From assembly GCA_027531445.1 (NCBI GenBank), contig JAPZRK010000004.1:1-64000 (forward strand): DNA of 64,000 nt. Direction: 5' to 3'. Made by a program: the position numbers and the translations under genes. Under the pieces are notes generated by a model. It was not told the DNA's origin. It saw only the letters and a program-made list of their open reading frames with translations, and ran no database searches. Origin of the DNA: Leptospira sp. Its GTDB lineage: Bacteria > Spirochaetota > Leptospiria > Leptospirales > Leptospiraceae. Below are positions 25,718 through 34,514 of this stretch, piece by piece (positions within the stretch are counted from its first letter, which is position 1; each line of letters begins with the position of its first letter).

Positions 25718-27013
25718 ATGTATAAAAAAACATTTGCCCTTCCTTTGATTCTTTCAGTTACATTAAGCATGTTTTCTTCTTGTAAAAAAGAAAAAGACAA
25801 CAACGAGGAACTCTTACTACTCGGATTACTTGCTTCTTCACCTTACATTGAGGTGACACCTACTTCTGGAAGCATTACGATCGCGGGATCAGCGAATGTG
25901 ACTAGAACATTCGATCCAAAGTGCACAGGAGTAACCGGAAATAAAACATTCAAATTCTTTTTAAAGAAAGGTACTACTAAAAATCTCCTGGTTAACTTTA
26001 TGGGTGGAGGCGCCTGTTGGGACGGGAAAAACTGTTTCGGCACAAATACCACAACTTACTTCAAGAGTATGGACTCGCTCAATCCCTTGGCTGTGCGCGT
26101 TGCCTTTAACGGAATCCTAGACGAACGCAATGCACTGAATCCATTTAAAGATTGGAATGTATTATTTATTCCTTATTGTTCCGGTGACTTGCATTGGGGT
26201 TCAAAGACGGCTAGTTACACCGATCCAACGACTGGCGCGGCCACTACACTTGAACACAGAGGTTTTGATAACTTCCTTGCAAGTATCAATTATATCAAAA
26301 CGACATCTGATTGGACACCTGGATCAGCCGATAAGATCTTTGTCACTGGACAATCGGCTGGCGCATATGGAGCGATCTTTAACTTCCCTTATGTGAAAGA
26401 GATTTTTCCTTCAAACGAAGTCTCTGTCCTCGCTGATGCTGGTAACGGTGTAGTTCCATCTGGCTTTCAATCTGAATCAGCTGTTGGCAAATGGGGCGCT
26501 GATGCCAATCTTCCAACATGGGTTGGAAACGGGATTTCCATCACTGCTGAGCTAGGAGAATTTTTCAAAAGTGTATCTCTTCGTTATACGACAAGTCGTG
26601 TAGGCCAATACTCAACAAAATTTGATGGAACACAAAGATACTTTTATAATGTTCAAAGGTTGTTGCAAGGAAACCTTACCTATTCCGATTCTGCCACTCT
26701 GTACGGGAGAAGTGATGGTTCCCAGGTTGCCGACTCAGTTACTTGCGATTGGGTGACTCGGTCAAAAACTAATTTCACAACAGCCATTGCTCAAACAAAC
26801 TATCGTTACTACAACTCATCTGGTGATGTTCACACGATTACAACTAGCAATAATGTTTTTACAGAAAGTTCCGGTGGATCTAGCCTTTTGAATTGGATCA
26901 GTGCGATGAGAGACGGCGTAACTGGATGGAACAATTTAGACTGTAAAGATAGAGGAAATTGTAGCCCTCCTGCCACGGCGACATCCCCGAATGGTGTAAG
27001 CTGCACACTTTAG
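25718..27013 (+). CDS. Pectinacetylesterase/NOTUM-like serine esterase lipoprotein
   Basis: This 431-residue protein has a lipoprotein signal (LSVTLSMFSSC, Cys22). An alpha/beta-hydrolase of the pectinacetylesterase family follows: LLVNFMGGGACWDGKNC (oxyanion region), IPYCSGDLHWGS, and FVTGQSAGAYGAI with nucleophile Ser213. VLADAGNGVVP is further family signature, and the SGDVHTI block near residue 370 may carry the catalytic His. Spirochaetes carry related genes; the substrate here is unknown and pectin is unlikely. Several Cys pairs could form disulfides outside the cell. It lies 30 bases before the DedA/ATP-grasp gene on the same strand. Confidence 0.85.
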   Translation: MYKKTFALPLILSVTLSMFSSCKKEKDNNEELLLLGLLASSPYIEVTPTSGSITIAGSANVTRTFDPKCTGVTGNKTFKFFLKKGTTKNLLVNFMGGGACWDGKNCFGTNTTTYFKSMDSLNPLAVRVAFNGILDERNALNPFKDWNVLFIPYCSGDLHWGSKTASYTDPTTGAATTLEHRGFDNFLASINYIKTTSDWTPGSADKIFVTGQSAGAYGAIFNFPYVKEIFPSNEVSVLADAGNGVVPSGFQSESAVGKWGADANLPTWVGNGISITAELGEFFKSVSLRYTTSRVGQYSTKFDGTQRYFYNVQRLLQGNLTYSDSATLYGRSDGSQVADSVTCDWVTRSKTNFTTAIAQTNYRYYNSSGDVHTITTSNNVFTESSGGSSLLNWISAMRDGVTGWNNLDCKDRGNCSPPATATSPNGVSCTL

Positions 27014-27024
27014 TTCGATTTTAG

Positions 27025-27050
27025 TTTCCAAGGGTTTCAATTCTTGGAAA
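27025..27050 (+). promoter_or_regulatory. Hairpin enclosing the start codon of the DedA/ATP-grasp gene
   Basis: TTTCCAAG at 27025-27032 and CTTGGAAA at 27043-27050 form a perfect 8-base stem with a 10-base loop. The AAGGG ribosome binding site (27030-27034) and the TTG start at 27044-27046 lie in or beside the stem. It could keep translation low, or be a weak terminator for the esterase gene. Confidence 0.5.
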
Positions 27051-28651
27051 CGTTTCTACTTATATTTTTCAGCACACTTCTGTCTGAAGACTTAACATGT
27101 ATTTCTACTGGCATTCTTATGCAATCGGGATCAGTCAATTCAGTCCTTGGAGTGACAGCTTGTACTTTGGGGATATTTATTGGAGATTATTTGCTATTTT
27201 TAACAGGAAAAGAATTGCATGGCTTTTTAAAAAAACGTGAGTCCTTCCAATTTTTATTTCAATCAGAGAGTTATTCCGAATTTTCCAAAAAGTTGGAAAA
27301 CAATTTTGCAAAAACAATCATTCTATCCAGATTTATGCCTGGAACACGGCTTCCCATTTATACCTTTGCGGGTATGGTATCCAAGTCGAGTCTTCCATTT
27401 CTAGTTTATACATTCATCGCATCCATGATTTGGACACCTATCATGGTAGCCTTAGCCTATCTCTACGGCGAAACATTCAAAAAATTTTATAATTCAAATC
27501 AATTGTATCTCTTTTTATTTTTAACTATCATTAGTTGTTTTTTAAGCTATCAATTAATTCTGATTAGCCTCCAAAAGGAAAAACGTAAAAAGTTCCGTAT
27601 ATCATTTTTAAAAATATCTAAGCTTGAATTTTGGCCGACCTGGATATTTTATCTTCCTCTTGTTCCATATGTTTGTTACCTTATCTTACGGTTTGGTTCC
27701 ATCCGAAATGTAGCGATTTCGAATCCAGGTATTTTGTTTGGAGGCATAGCATTTGAATCAAAATCTGCAATTCTTTCGATGTTGCATTCAGAAAAGATCG
27801 CTCGATTCCAACTCCTATCTCAAACAAAAATCAAATCAATGGATCAAATGATTCAATTTGCCATTGGGGAATGCGGTGGTGCCTTCCCGTTGATTCTGAA
27901 ACCTGATATTGGAGAAAGAGGAAGTGGAGTAAAGTTAGTCGACAACGAAAAAAGTCTAAAAGATCAACTCAAACTAACACAAGTTGATCTAATCCTTCAG
28001 GAGTACCACCCTGGACCATTTGAAGCAGGTGTTTTCTATTTCCGATTTCCAAACGAAAAAAAAGGCCAAATTCTTTCGATAACTGACAAAGTATTTCCCA
28101 AACTCATTGGAGATGGAAAATCAAAAATCAAAGAGCTGATCAGCAATCATCCAAGATATGTTTACCAGGAATCTACTTTTTTACGAAGGATGCATTTAAG
28201 TTTAGATGTAATTCCCAAAGAGGGGGAAGAAATTTCTTTGGGATTTGCAGGAAACCACATTCAGGGATGTCTATTTCGAGATGGAAGTTATTTGATTACT
28301 GAAGAATTATCTAATGAAATAGATAAAATTTCACAAACATTTAATGGTTTTTATTTCGGGAGGTATGATATCCGTTATTCGAGTATCGAAGAATTAAAGC
28401 TGGGGAAAAACTTTAAGATCATTGAGCTGAATGGAGCCATGAGTGAGTCGACAAATCTTTATGATCCAGATTTTTCCATCATTCGATCCTACCAAATCCT
28501 ATTCAAACAATGGAAAATACTCTTTCAAGTCGGCAAACAGAACTATAAATTAGGAGTTCCCTATCCTAGTTACAAATCATTTTTTAAAATGATGCAAGAG
28601 TATTCTCATTATAAAAAGAAATTGGATCCCATCGCCTCACACATCAATTGA
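27044..28651 (+). CDS. DedA-family membrane protein fused to an ATP-grasp domain
   Basis: This 535-residue protein joins two families. Residues 1-175 form a DedA/SNARE-associated module with several membrane segments and the motif SRFMPGTRLPIYTFAGM at 95-111 (Arg96, Gly100, Arg102). A further hydrophobic part spans about 197-220. Residues 240-530 form an ATP-grasp domain: PLILKPDIGERGSGV at 282-296 (Lys286 and the Gly-rich loop), LILQEYHPG, GRYDIRY, and FKIIELNGAMSES near the end with Glu/Asn metal ligands. DedA proteins act in undecaprenyl phosphate or phospholipid recycling. ATP-grasp enzymes ligate a carboxylate to an amine or thiol. The fusion suggests modification of a lipid-linked carrier on the cytoplasmic side; this is inference. 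The start is TTG, with AAGGG upstream. Confidence 0.82.
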   Translation: METFLLIFFSTLLSEDLTCISTGILMQSGSVNSVLGVTACTLGIFIGDYLLFLTGKELHGFLKKRESFQFLFQSESYSEFSKKLENNFAKTIILSRFMPGTRLPIYTFAGMVSKSSLPFLVYTFIASMIWTPIMVALAYLYGETFKKFYNSNQLYLFLFLTIISCFLSYQLILISLQKEKRKKFRISFLKISKLEFWPTWIFYLPLVPYVCYLILRFGSIRNVAISNPGILFGGIAFESKSAILSMLHSEKIARFQLLSQTKIKSMDQMIQFAIGECGGAFPLILKPDIGERGSGVKLVDNEKSLKDQLKLTQVDLILQEYHPGPFEAGVFYFRFPNEKKGQILSITDKVFPKLIGDGKSKIKELISNHPRYVYQESTFLRRMHLSLDVIPKEGEEISLGFAGNHIQGCLFRDGSYLITEELSNEIDKISQTFNGFYFGRYDIRYSSIEELKLGKNFKIIELNGAMSESTNLYDPDFSIIRSYQILFKQWKILFQVGKQNYKLGVPYPSYKSFFKMMQEYSHYKKKLDPIASHIN

Positions 28652-29920
28652 TTGATATAAACTTAAAAAAGTTGCATTCGGTCGATTCTGTCTTCTTTCA
28701 TCTTGTAAATGTTTGTGAATTGATTTAACAAGATACATATCGATCTCACCTTTGTTCTTTGCCATTACCTTACCTCGATGTTCGCATTCAAAAAAGTCCT
28801 TAATCAGTTCATAAGTGGCCTGAGAAATATTGACTTCACCCACAATTCCGGAGCTTTCTAGCCTACTTGCCGTATTTACACTGTCACCCCAAATATCGTA
28901 TGCAAACTTATCTGAACCCACAACTCCTGCCACAGCCGGTCCAGTGTGTATACCAAGCCGAAGCTCCCAAACAGGAAGATTTTGCATCTGCCTGATTTCT
29001 TTATGATCCGCCATAAATCTTTGGAATTCGAGCCCACAAAGTACAGAATCAATTGCATGTGTTCTGTTTGTTTTTGGAAGACCACCAGCCGCCATGTAAG
29101 CATCACCAATGGTTTTTATTTTTTCCATTCGATGTTGTTTGATGATCGTATCAAACCCGTGAAAATATATATGTAACTCTTCCACAAGTTCCTCTGGTGT
29201 CATCTGCTCGGCAACCTTCGTAAATCCAGCCATATCAGTAAAAAGTATAGAAATACTTTCATATCGCATAGGTATTACTGAATTGCTAACTTTGAGTTCA
29301 TTAGCGATAGATTCAGGTAGAATATTTAACAGAAGTGAGTCGGACTTCTTTCTTTCTATATTTAAATTGCGTGTCAAAATAAAAATCAATATACCTGTGA
29401 GGATTTGAACAAATATATAATTTCCACCAGCATCCAAATACCGATCCATCTCAGATGAATAAGCGACGATTCTTTCTTTAAAAAAATATTCAGTCAGATA
29501 TAAACTCGCGGTGACAGAAATGTAGATCAAATATACAAACCAAACTTTCTGTGACCTCATAAGTATTGTAGCAATTACCAATGCGGGTATAAAATAGTAA
29601 TGGTTTCCGCCAACACTACCGCCATTATAAAACCACATTGCAGAAAGGTAGATGAGAATCGTCAAATTGAATGGCCAAAACAAAATGTAATAGATACTCT
29701 TAAATCTTGAAAGAAAATACATTCCAATCATGAGCAACCCAGAAGTCAGATTGAGAAGAAAAATCATTTCAAAATCGGGTAAATAGAATGATCCCAAGGC
29801 ACCAAAAATATTTAACAATCCATTCACGAGGGCAATCGTGTTAAACAGTCGATGTTCCAGTGAATTCTTTTTGGGATCACCAAACAATTTGTATATAATT
29901 TCGAGTAGTGTGTATTTCAT
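28637..29920 (-). CDS. Membrane-bound class III adenylate cyclase
   Basis: This 427-residue protein has six or so membrane segments in the first 185 residues, then a class III cyclase domain (about 215-400). Metal-binding Asp229 is in ILFTDMAGF and Asp273 is in KTIGDAYM. Lys269 in KIKTIGD and the Asp in YDIWGDSVNTASR match the adenine-selecting pair, so I favour ATP to cAMP. It is 3 bases after a hybrid histidine kinase gene, suggesting a shared signalling role. Its 3' end overlaps the DedA/ATP-grasp gene tail-to-tail by 15 bases. Confidence 0.88.
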   Translation of the reverse strand: MKYTLLEIIYKLFGDPKKNSLEHRLFNTIALVNGLLNIFGALGSFYLPDFEMIFLLNLTSGLLMIGMYFLSRFKSIYYILFWPFNLTILIYLSAMWFYNGGSVGGNHYYFIPALVIATILMRSQKVWFVYLIYISVTASLYLTEYFFKERIVAYSSEMDRYLDAGGNYIFVQILTGILIFILTRNLNIERKKSDSLLLNILPESIANELKVSNSVIPMRYESISILFTDMAGFTKVAEQMTPEELVEELHIYFHGFDTIIKQHRMEKIKTIGDAYMAAGGLPKTNRTHAIDSVLCGLEFQRFMADHKEIRQMQNLPVWELRLGIHTGPAVAGVVGSDKFAYDIWGDSVNTASRLESSGIVGEVNISQATYELIKDFFECEHRGKVMAKNKGEIDMYLVKSIHKHLQDERRQNRPNATFLSLYQSIDV

Positions 29921-29923
29921 TCT

Positions 29924-31471
29924 TTACTTTAACCAAAGTTTCATCATACGTTCAAAGTCTGCTTTTAAAGCAGGTTTGCTGATATAATCATTCATCCCTG
30001 CTTCTAAACATCTTTCCTTTTCTCCGAGCACAGTTCCCGCCGTTACTGCAATGATAGGCAACAGTTTTGCTCCAGTAATCTCTCTAATTTCCATCGTGGC
30101 TTCATATCCGTTCAAAACTGGCATCTGTACATCCATAAAAATGATATCCGGTATTTTGCTTTTTACAAGAATAACAGCTTCTAGACCATTTCGAGCTTCC
30201 GTTATCACCGCATGGGGAGCAATTCTCCCAAGGATCGCTTTGACGAGCATCATATTGACTGGATTGTCTTCAGCAACCAATATGGAAATTTTATCATTTG
30301 TGAAAAATGGTTTTCCAATTTGAAAATTATGTTTCCGAGGTTCTGGATTGAAATCTAAAAAGGAAGATTCAGAGACGTTTAATTCCAAATCAAAGTAAAA
30401 ATCAGAACCCTTGCCGATCTCGCTTTTTAACTGAAGTTTGCTGTTCATTCTTTCCAGTAGTTGATTGGAAATAGCAAGTCCTAGTCCCGTTCCACCAAAC
30501 TTGCGTGTGATTGAAAAATCTTCTTGAGTGAAAGCCAAAAAAATCTTATCTTGACTTTCCTTGGCAATCCCAATTCCCGTATCTCGTATGGAAAGCCGGA
30601 TCTTCATTTTATCATCGGAGATCTTCTCCAAAACTTGGATCGAAAGCTCCACCTTGCCCACTTCTGTAAATTTAATCGCATTGCTAATCAAATTTACAAG
30701 AACTTGTCGGATACGCATCGGATCCACATATACAAAATCGGGTAATTCATGCGATACATCCAATCTCAGCTTGATACCTTTTTGATTGGCACCATATCTC
30801 ACAACATTGATCACTTCATCAGCCAAATCTCCGAGACTTGTCATCTCTTCAACTAGCTCCAATTTTCCTGCTTCTATTTTTGAAAAATCTAATATATCAT
30901 TTACGATATCGAGAAGCAGGGAGGCACTTTGAAAAACCGTTCTCATATAATCTTTTTGAGTATGATCGAGTTGGGTTTTTAATAACAAATCAGTGAATCC
31001 GATGATTCCATTTAAAGGAGTTCGAATCTCATGGCTCATGTTTGCCAAAAAATCTGACTTTGCTCGATTTGCATTTTCTGCAATCATCTGAGCATCTTTT
31101 AGTTCATTTTGTACCTTTTTTTGGTTACCAATATTTCGTGCGATAATGATTGATCCCAAGCGAACAGAGTCACCTTCCAAAATAGGTGAAATTGAGATAC
31201 AGGTATCAACTGAAAGGCCTTCCTTTGATAACAAAACTGTATCCATTTGATGGCTACTTATCTGCGAGTGGTGGTTAAGGGGATGATCTTCACTTTTTGC
31301 TTGAGGAATGAGAAGAGAAGCGGATTGACCAATCATTTGATCTTTCGGATAGCCCAAAAAATCAACGGCTCCTTGGTTCCAAAAGTGGATGCGCAACTCA
31401 CCATCTAACACAAATATAGCATCCGAAGATGCATTCAAAATCAATTCTAAATTGGTCAGATTTGATTCCAT
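29924..31471 (-). CDS. Hybrid sensor histidine kinase (PAS-HisKA-HATPase-REC)
   Basis: About 515 residues from the ATG at 31469-31471 (a TTG at 31477 is also possible). The order is a PAS domain (about 5-115), HisKA with SHEIRTPLNG (His147), HATPase_c with LVNLISNAIKFT, DTGIGI and GGTGLGLAIS, and a C-terminal receiver with IIFMDVQMPVLNGYEA (Asp acceptor) and Lys near the end. No membrane segment is present, so it is a soluble sensor; the PAS domain should carry the signal input. It lacks an adjacent histidine-phosphotransfer protein and instead sits next to an adenylate cyclase. Confidence 0.93.
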   Translation of the reverse strand: MESNLTNLELILNASSDAIFVLDGELRIHFWNQGAVDFLGYPKDQMIGQSASLLIPQAKSEDHPLNHHSQISSHQMDTVLLSKEGLSVDTCISISPILEGDSVRLGSIIIARNIGNQKKVQNELKDAQMIAENANRAKSDFLANMSHEIRTPLNGIIGFTDLLLKTQLDHTQKDYMRTVFQSASLLLDIVNDILDFSKIEAGKLELVEEMTSLGDLADEVINVVRYGANQKGIKLRLDVSHELPDFVYVDPMRIRQVLVNLISNAIKFTEVGKVELSIQVLEKISDDKMKIRLSIRDTGIGIAKESQDKIFLAFTQEDFSITRKFGGTGLGLAISNQLLERMNSKLQLKSEIGKGSDFYFDLELNVSESSFLDFNPEPRKHNFQIGKPFFTNDKISILVAEDNPVNMMLVKAILGRIAPHAVITEARNGLEAVILVKSKIPDIIFMDVQMPVLNGYEATMEIREITGAKLLPIIAVTAGTVLGEKERCLEAGMNDYISKPALKADFERMMKLWLK

Positions 31472-31510
31472 ATTCAATAATTATAAAAAGGAGTTTCCAT
31501 ATGCTTCATG

Positions 31511-33583
31511 TCATTTCCGAGAAGACTTGGTTTCCTTTTTGGAAGTCTCATCTTTTTCATCAAAGAAAAATCCTTTGATCTCACCGAAGGTCTTTCCCAC
31601 TTTGCTTATGGTCTGATCTACCTTTTCCGAAACATTCGATCCCGCCATACTACCAATAACTGTTCCAACGGGGCCGCCTATCATTGTTCCAGTATACACC
31701 GTAGCCAACCAAACGGGATCTATGTAAGCAAAATTTTTCCCGTAAAACCCTTTATAGATAATTGGCAATTTTATCGCCTTACCTAGATAACCTGACAAAG
31801 CTAAAGTAAATCGCATATCAATTGCGCCGGATTTTTGGATCACTCCGTTGCCAGTGGCGTTTAGACCAACTCCTTTCATTGAAAAACTTTTCAAATTTAC
31901 ATTGGAATTTTGGATCAGCACTTCTCCATCGATGGAGTCAAACGATGTGCTATTCCCTTTACCACCTTCAAAATTGAATAATTTACCTACTTCAGCTACG
32001 GGTTTGATAAAGTTCGCATAACCTAATAACTGACCTTTGTCAATGTGAAATGTTGATCTCAGTTTAAGACCATTTGAAGCTAACATTTGTTTTTTTATAT
32101 CTAAATCTAGATATACATTGCCTCTCAAAGTCCCTTTTAAGATTTCATCGTTCGTCGTCGCCCGAATCGCTTTTTCAACATTCAGTCGTTTGATATCCGA
32201 ATTTACTAGCAACTGGCTTTTCCGTAAATTCAACTCACCTTTCGAAAGTATTGTGCCATCATACATACCAATCGCTAGATCATTGAATTTGACGAAGTCA
32301 CCCTTATAAACAATGGGTCCATTGATAAATGCTAAATGATATCCTTTAACTCTAAAATTCTTCAACGCAAGACTAACATCTATTTCTATTGGGTTGTTTT
32401 GTGCGGGGGTTTGGCTTTCAATTTTTGATGTTGATTCGGACGGATTTGAGTGACTTGAGAAATAAGGCGATTTTTGCAATTCCACATTACTCAAAGTATC
32501 TATGATGGGTTTCAGTCGATCAATGTCCATCCGATCAGAACCCACTTTTAAAATCATATGTGATTGATTCAATGGAGCTGTCGTTCCAGAAACTTTAATC
32601 TCAGAATGTGTTCCTGAACGAAAGGATAGATCATTGAGCATCAATTGTTTCATTGGGAGGGTGAGTAACGTATCGGAAGTAAACAATAATTCCGGAAGTA
32701 ATTGACCACGTTTGTTTTTGACCTTGATTAAGGACAATCGATCGAGTAGAATGTGCACCTGATCTTGGTTTACTTTATCTAGATTCATCTCTAATTGAAA
32801 CGTTGACTCTTTAAAATCACCAAGGGGAAAAACTTTCGTTATGTTATCGATCGTTGACAACTTAAACTCAGGAATCGTAAGGGAAGTTTTTGTGCGCAAA
32901 GAATCAAGATTCCATTCATTTCCCTCTATCGAAGAGATTGATGATAACAAAATCGAATTGCCCTCAAACTCTGAGACCAAATTCAAACGGAGAGATAATT
33001 CGGATGGATCTAAACTCACTTCTAATGTATCTATACTTGCATTCTGTTGGATGGAGAGTTGTTTGTCCTCATAACGTAACTTTATATTTTGAATGTGTAG
33101 CTTTCTCGGTAAAATCGCAAATAATGATTTTGGACCTTCCTCTACTTTTTCTTTGCTCTCTTCAACTTCTTTGGAATCTGCTTTGAATTTTTTGACGATT
33201 GTGAAGGCACCTACTTCATCACGCGCAATAAAAATTTGTCCGTTATCCAGCGATACATAACTGATGTAGAATTCACCCTTCAAAAGGGATACAACGTGGA
33301 ATCGAATGATGGCACTTTCTAAGGTTAAAATATCAAGATCTCCATCTTTTATGTGTAATCCTGAAATTTGAATACCTGGTATTGGGAACATAACAGTTCC
33401 AATTTCATCATACACAACATCCAATTGAAATAGAGATTGGATTTTTTCCCGAACAAGGGATTTAACGGAGCTTCGATCCAAAATCGATTGTAGGCTAAAA
33501 AGGAAAGTGGTGACAATAACACAAAATGCAAATATAAAAACAAAGAGTCTGTACATCCATTTTGTATTGATTGCGGGTTTCAT
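31511..33583 (-). CDS. AsmA-like membrane protein
   Basis: The ATG at 33581-33583, with an AGGGA-like site upstream, gives about 690 residues. An N-terminal membrane anchor (YRLFVFIFAFCVIVTTFLF) precedes a long, beta-rich extracytoplasmic part with the repeated patterns of AsmA/TamB-type proteins (LHIKDGDLDILTLESAIIRF, LHIQNIKLRYEDKQLSI, AFKNFRVKGYHL-like strands). A Gly-rich region occurs at the end (TGTMIGGPVGTVIGSMAGS), then a basic tail. AsmA-like proteins carry lipids between the inner and outer membrane. The frame is open upstream to 33691, but that stretch is not AsmA-like. It lies 39 bases before the hybrid kinase gene. Confidence 0.75.
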   Translation of the reverse strand: MKPAINTKWMYRLFVFIFAFCVIVTTFLFSLQSILDRSSVKSLVREKIQSLFQLDVVYDEIGTVMFPIPGIQISGLHIKDGDLDILTLESAIIRFHVVSLLKGEFYISYVSLDNGQIFIARDEVGAFTIVKKFKADSKEVEESKEKVEEGPKSLFAILPRKLHIQNIKLRYEDKQLSIQQNASIDTLEVSLDPSELSLRLNLVSEFEGNSILLSSISSIEGNEWNLDSLRTKTSLTIPEFKLSTIDNITKVFPLGDFKESTFQLEMNLDKVNQDQVHILLDRLSLIKVKNKRGQLLPELLFTSDTLLTLPMKQLMLNDLSFRSGTHSEIKVSGTTAPLNQSHMILKVGSDRMDIDRLKPIIDTLSNVELQKSPYFSSHSNPSESTSKIESQTPAQNNPIEIDVSLALKNFRVKGYHLAFINGPIVYKGDFVKFNDLAIGMYDGTILSKGELNLRKSQLLVNSDIKRLNVEKAIRATTNDEILKGTLRGNVYLDLDIKKQMLASNGLKLRSTFHIDKGQLLGYANFIKPVAEVGKLFNFEGGKGNSTSFDSIDGEVLIQNSNVNLKSFSMKGVGLNATGNGVIQKSGAIDMRFTLALSGYLGKAIKLPIIYKGFYGKNFAYIDPVWLATVYTGTMIGGPVGTVIGSMAGSNVSEKVDQTISKVGKTFGEIKGFFFDEKDETSKKETKSSRK

Positions 33584-33726
33584 ATTCTCTTTCCCTGGTA
33601 ACCCAAAATAGACAGCTATCTGCCTGTGAAAAAGACAAATATTCCTCTCTAACGAAAAAAGAGATTCCAACCCCTTTACCGGAATTTGCACTTGCAGTGG
33701 AATGGCGAATAAAATCCCCTATTTTT

Positions 33727-34236
33727 ATGGGACAACTTACTGCAACGATCAAAACTACCAAAGGTGCGATACGCATCTCTCTTTTTGCTGACAAAACACC
33801 GAATACAGTGGCCAATTTTGTCAATTTAGCGAAACGTAATTTTTATGATGGACTCAAGTTTCACCGAGTGATTGAGGATTTTATGATTCAAGGTGGCTGT
33901 CCTTTGGGAACAGGAACTGGTGGACCGGGCTACAAGTTTCGTGATGAATTTACATCTGATTTGAAACACAACAAACCAGGGATTTTATCTATGGCAAATG
34001 CCGGACCTGGCACAAACGGGAGCCAATTTTTTATCACTCACGTAGCGACACCTTGGTTAGATGGGAAACATACGGTTTTTGGCGCAGTGATTGATGAAAC
34101 GGATCAAAAAGTTGTAAATGAGATCAAACAAGGTGATAAGATCGAATCTATTACTTTCGAGGGAGATACAGATTCTGTGTTATCAATCGCGCAAGCAAAT
34201 GTAGATGAATGGAATTCGATACTAGATAAAAAATAA
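33727..34236 (+). CDS. Cyclophilin-type peptidyl-prolyl isomerase
   Basis: From the ATG at 33727 this is a 169-residue cyclophilin that isomerises Xaa-Pro bonds. It starts MGQLTATIKTTKGAIRISLF and contains FYDGLKFHRVIEDFMIQGGCP, GPGYKFRDEF, ANAGPGTNGSQFFITHVATPWLDGKHTVFG, with the catalytic Arg in FHRV and the substrate-binding Phe/Gln residues. There is no signal peptide, so it is cytoplasmic. The open frame continues upstream to 33571, but no family similarity exists there. Confidence 0.92.
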   Translation: MGQLTATIKTTKGAIRISLFADKTPNTVANFVNLAKRNFYDGLKFHRVIEDFMIQGGCPLGTGTGGPGYKFRDEFTSDLKHNKPGILSMANAGPGTNGSQFFITHVATPWLDGKHTVFGAVIDETDQKVVNEIKQGDKIESITFEGDTDSVLSIAQANVDEWNSILDKK

Positions 34237-34301
34237 TCCATTTCAGCATTTCTCTCGTCTAACATAAAGAATGTCGGAATCATTAATAAAGGGAGAAATG
34301 T

Positions 34302-34514
34302 ATGGGGAAGAAGAGTTCCAATCTCGACAAACAAATCAAAGACGTAAAAATAGTCTCAAGGCTAATTTTTCACAATAAACCGACGAAAGTCAAACCATCT
34401 GGTAAACTGTATTCCAGGAAGAAAAAAGATCATCCTGGAATACAGCCACTACTTCACAATTCCCAAATCGATATAAGCACCATCGTTCATAATCACAAAG
34501 TTTCTAACCTCTAA
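34302..34514 (+). CDS. Possible small basic protein
   Basis: This 70-codon frame starts MGKKSSNLDKQIKDVKIVSR and has a strong GGGAG site 7 bases before the ATG at 34302. The first 45 residues are very basic, with alternating Lys (PTKVKPSGKLYSRKKK). The last third runs through a 13-base inverted repeat and into the 3' end of the VIT/VWA gene on the other strand, so the C-terminal part may be artefactual. The basic N-terminus and ribosome binding site make a real small gene plausible. I know no homologue. Confidence 0.42.
   Translation: MGKKSSNLDKQIKDVKIVSRLIFHNKPTKVKPSGKLYSRKKKDHPGIQPLLHNSQIDISTIVHNHKVSNL
34407..34445. repeat. Perfect 13-base inverted repeat
   Basis: Arms CTGTATTCCAGGA (34407-34419) and its exact complement (34433-34445) flank a 13-base A-rich loop. 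It begins 4 bases beyond the minus-strand VIT/VWA stop (34449) and lies inside the frame of the small basic protein. Neither strand has a T-run after it, so a classic terminator is not supported; transcript-end processing is possible. Confidence 0.6.

Noticed and set aside
33571..33726. Upstream open extension of the cyclophilin gene
   Set aside because: No cyclophilin similarity or signal peptide; homology starts at the ATG at 33727.
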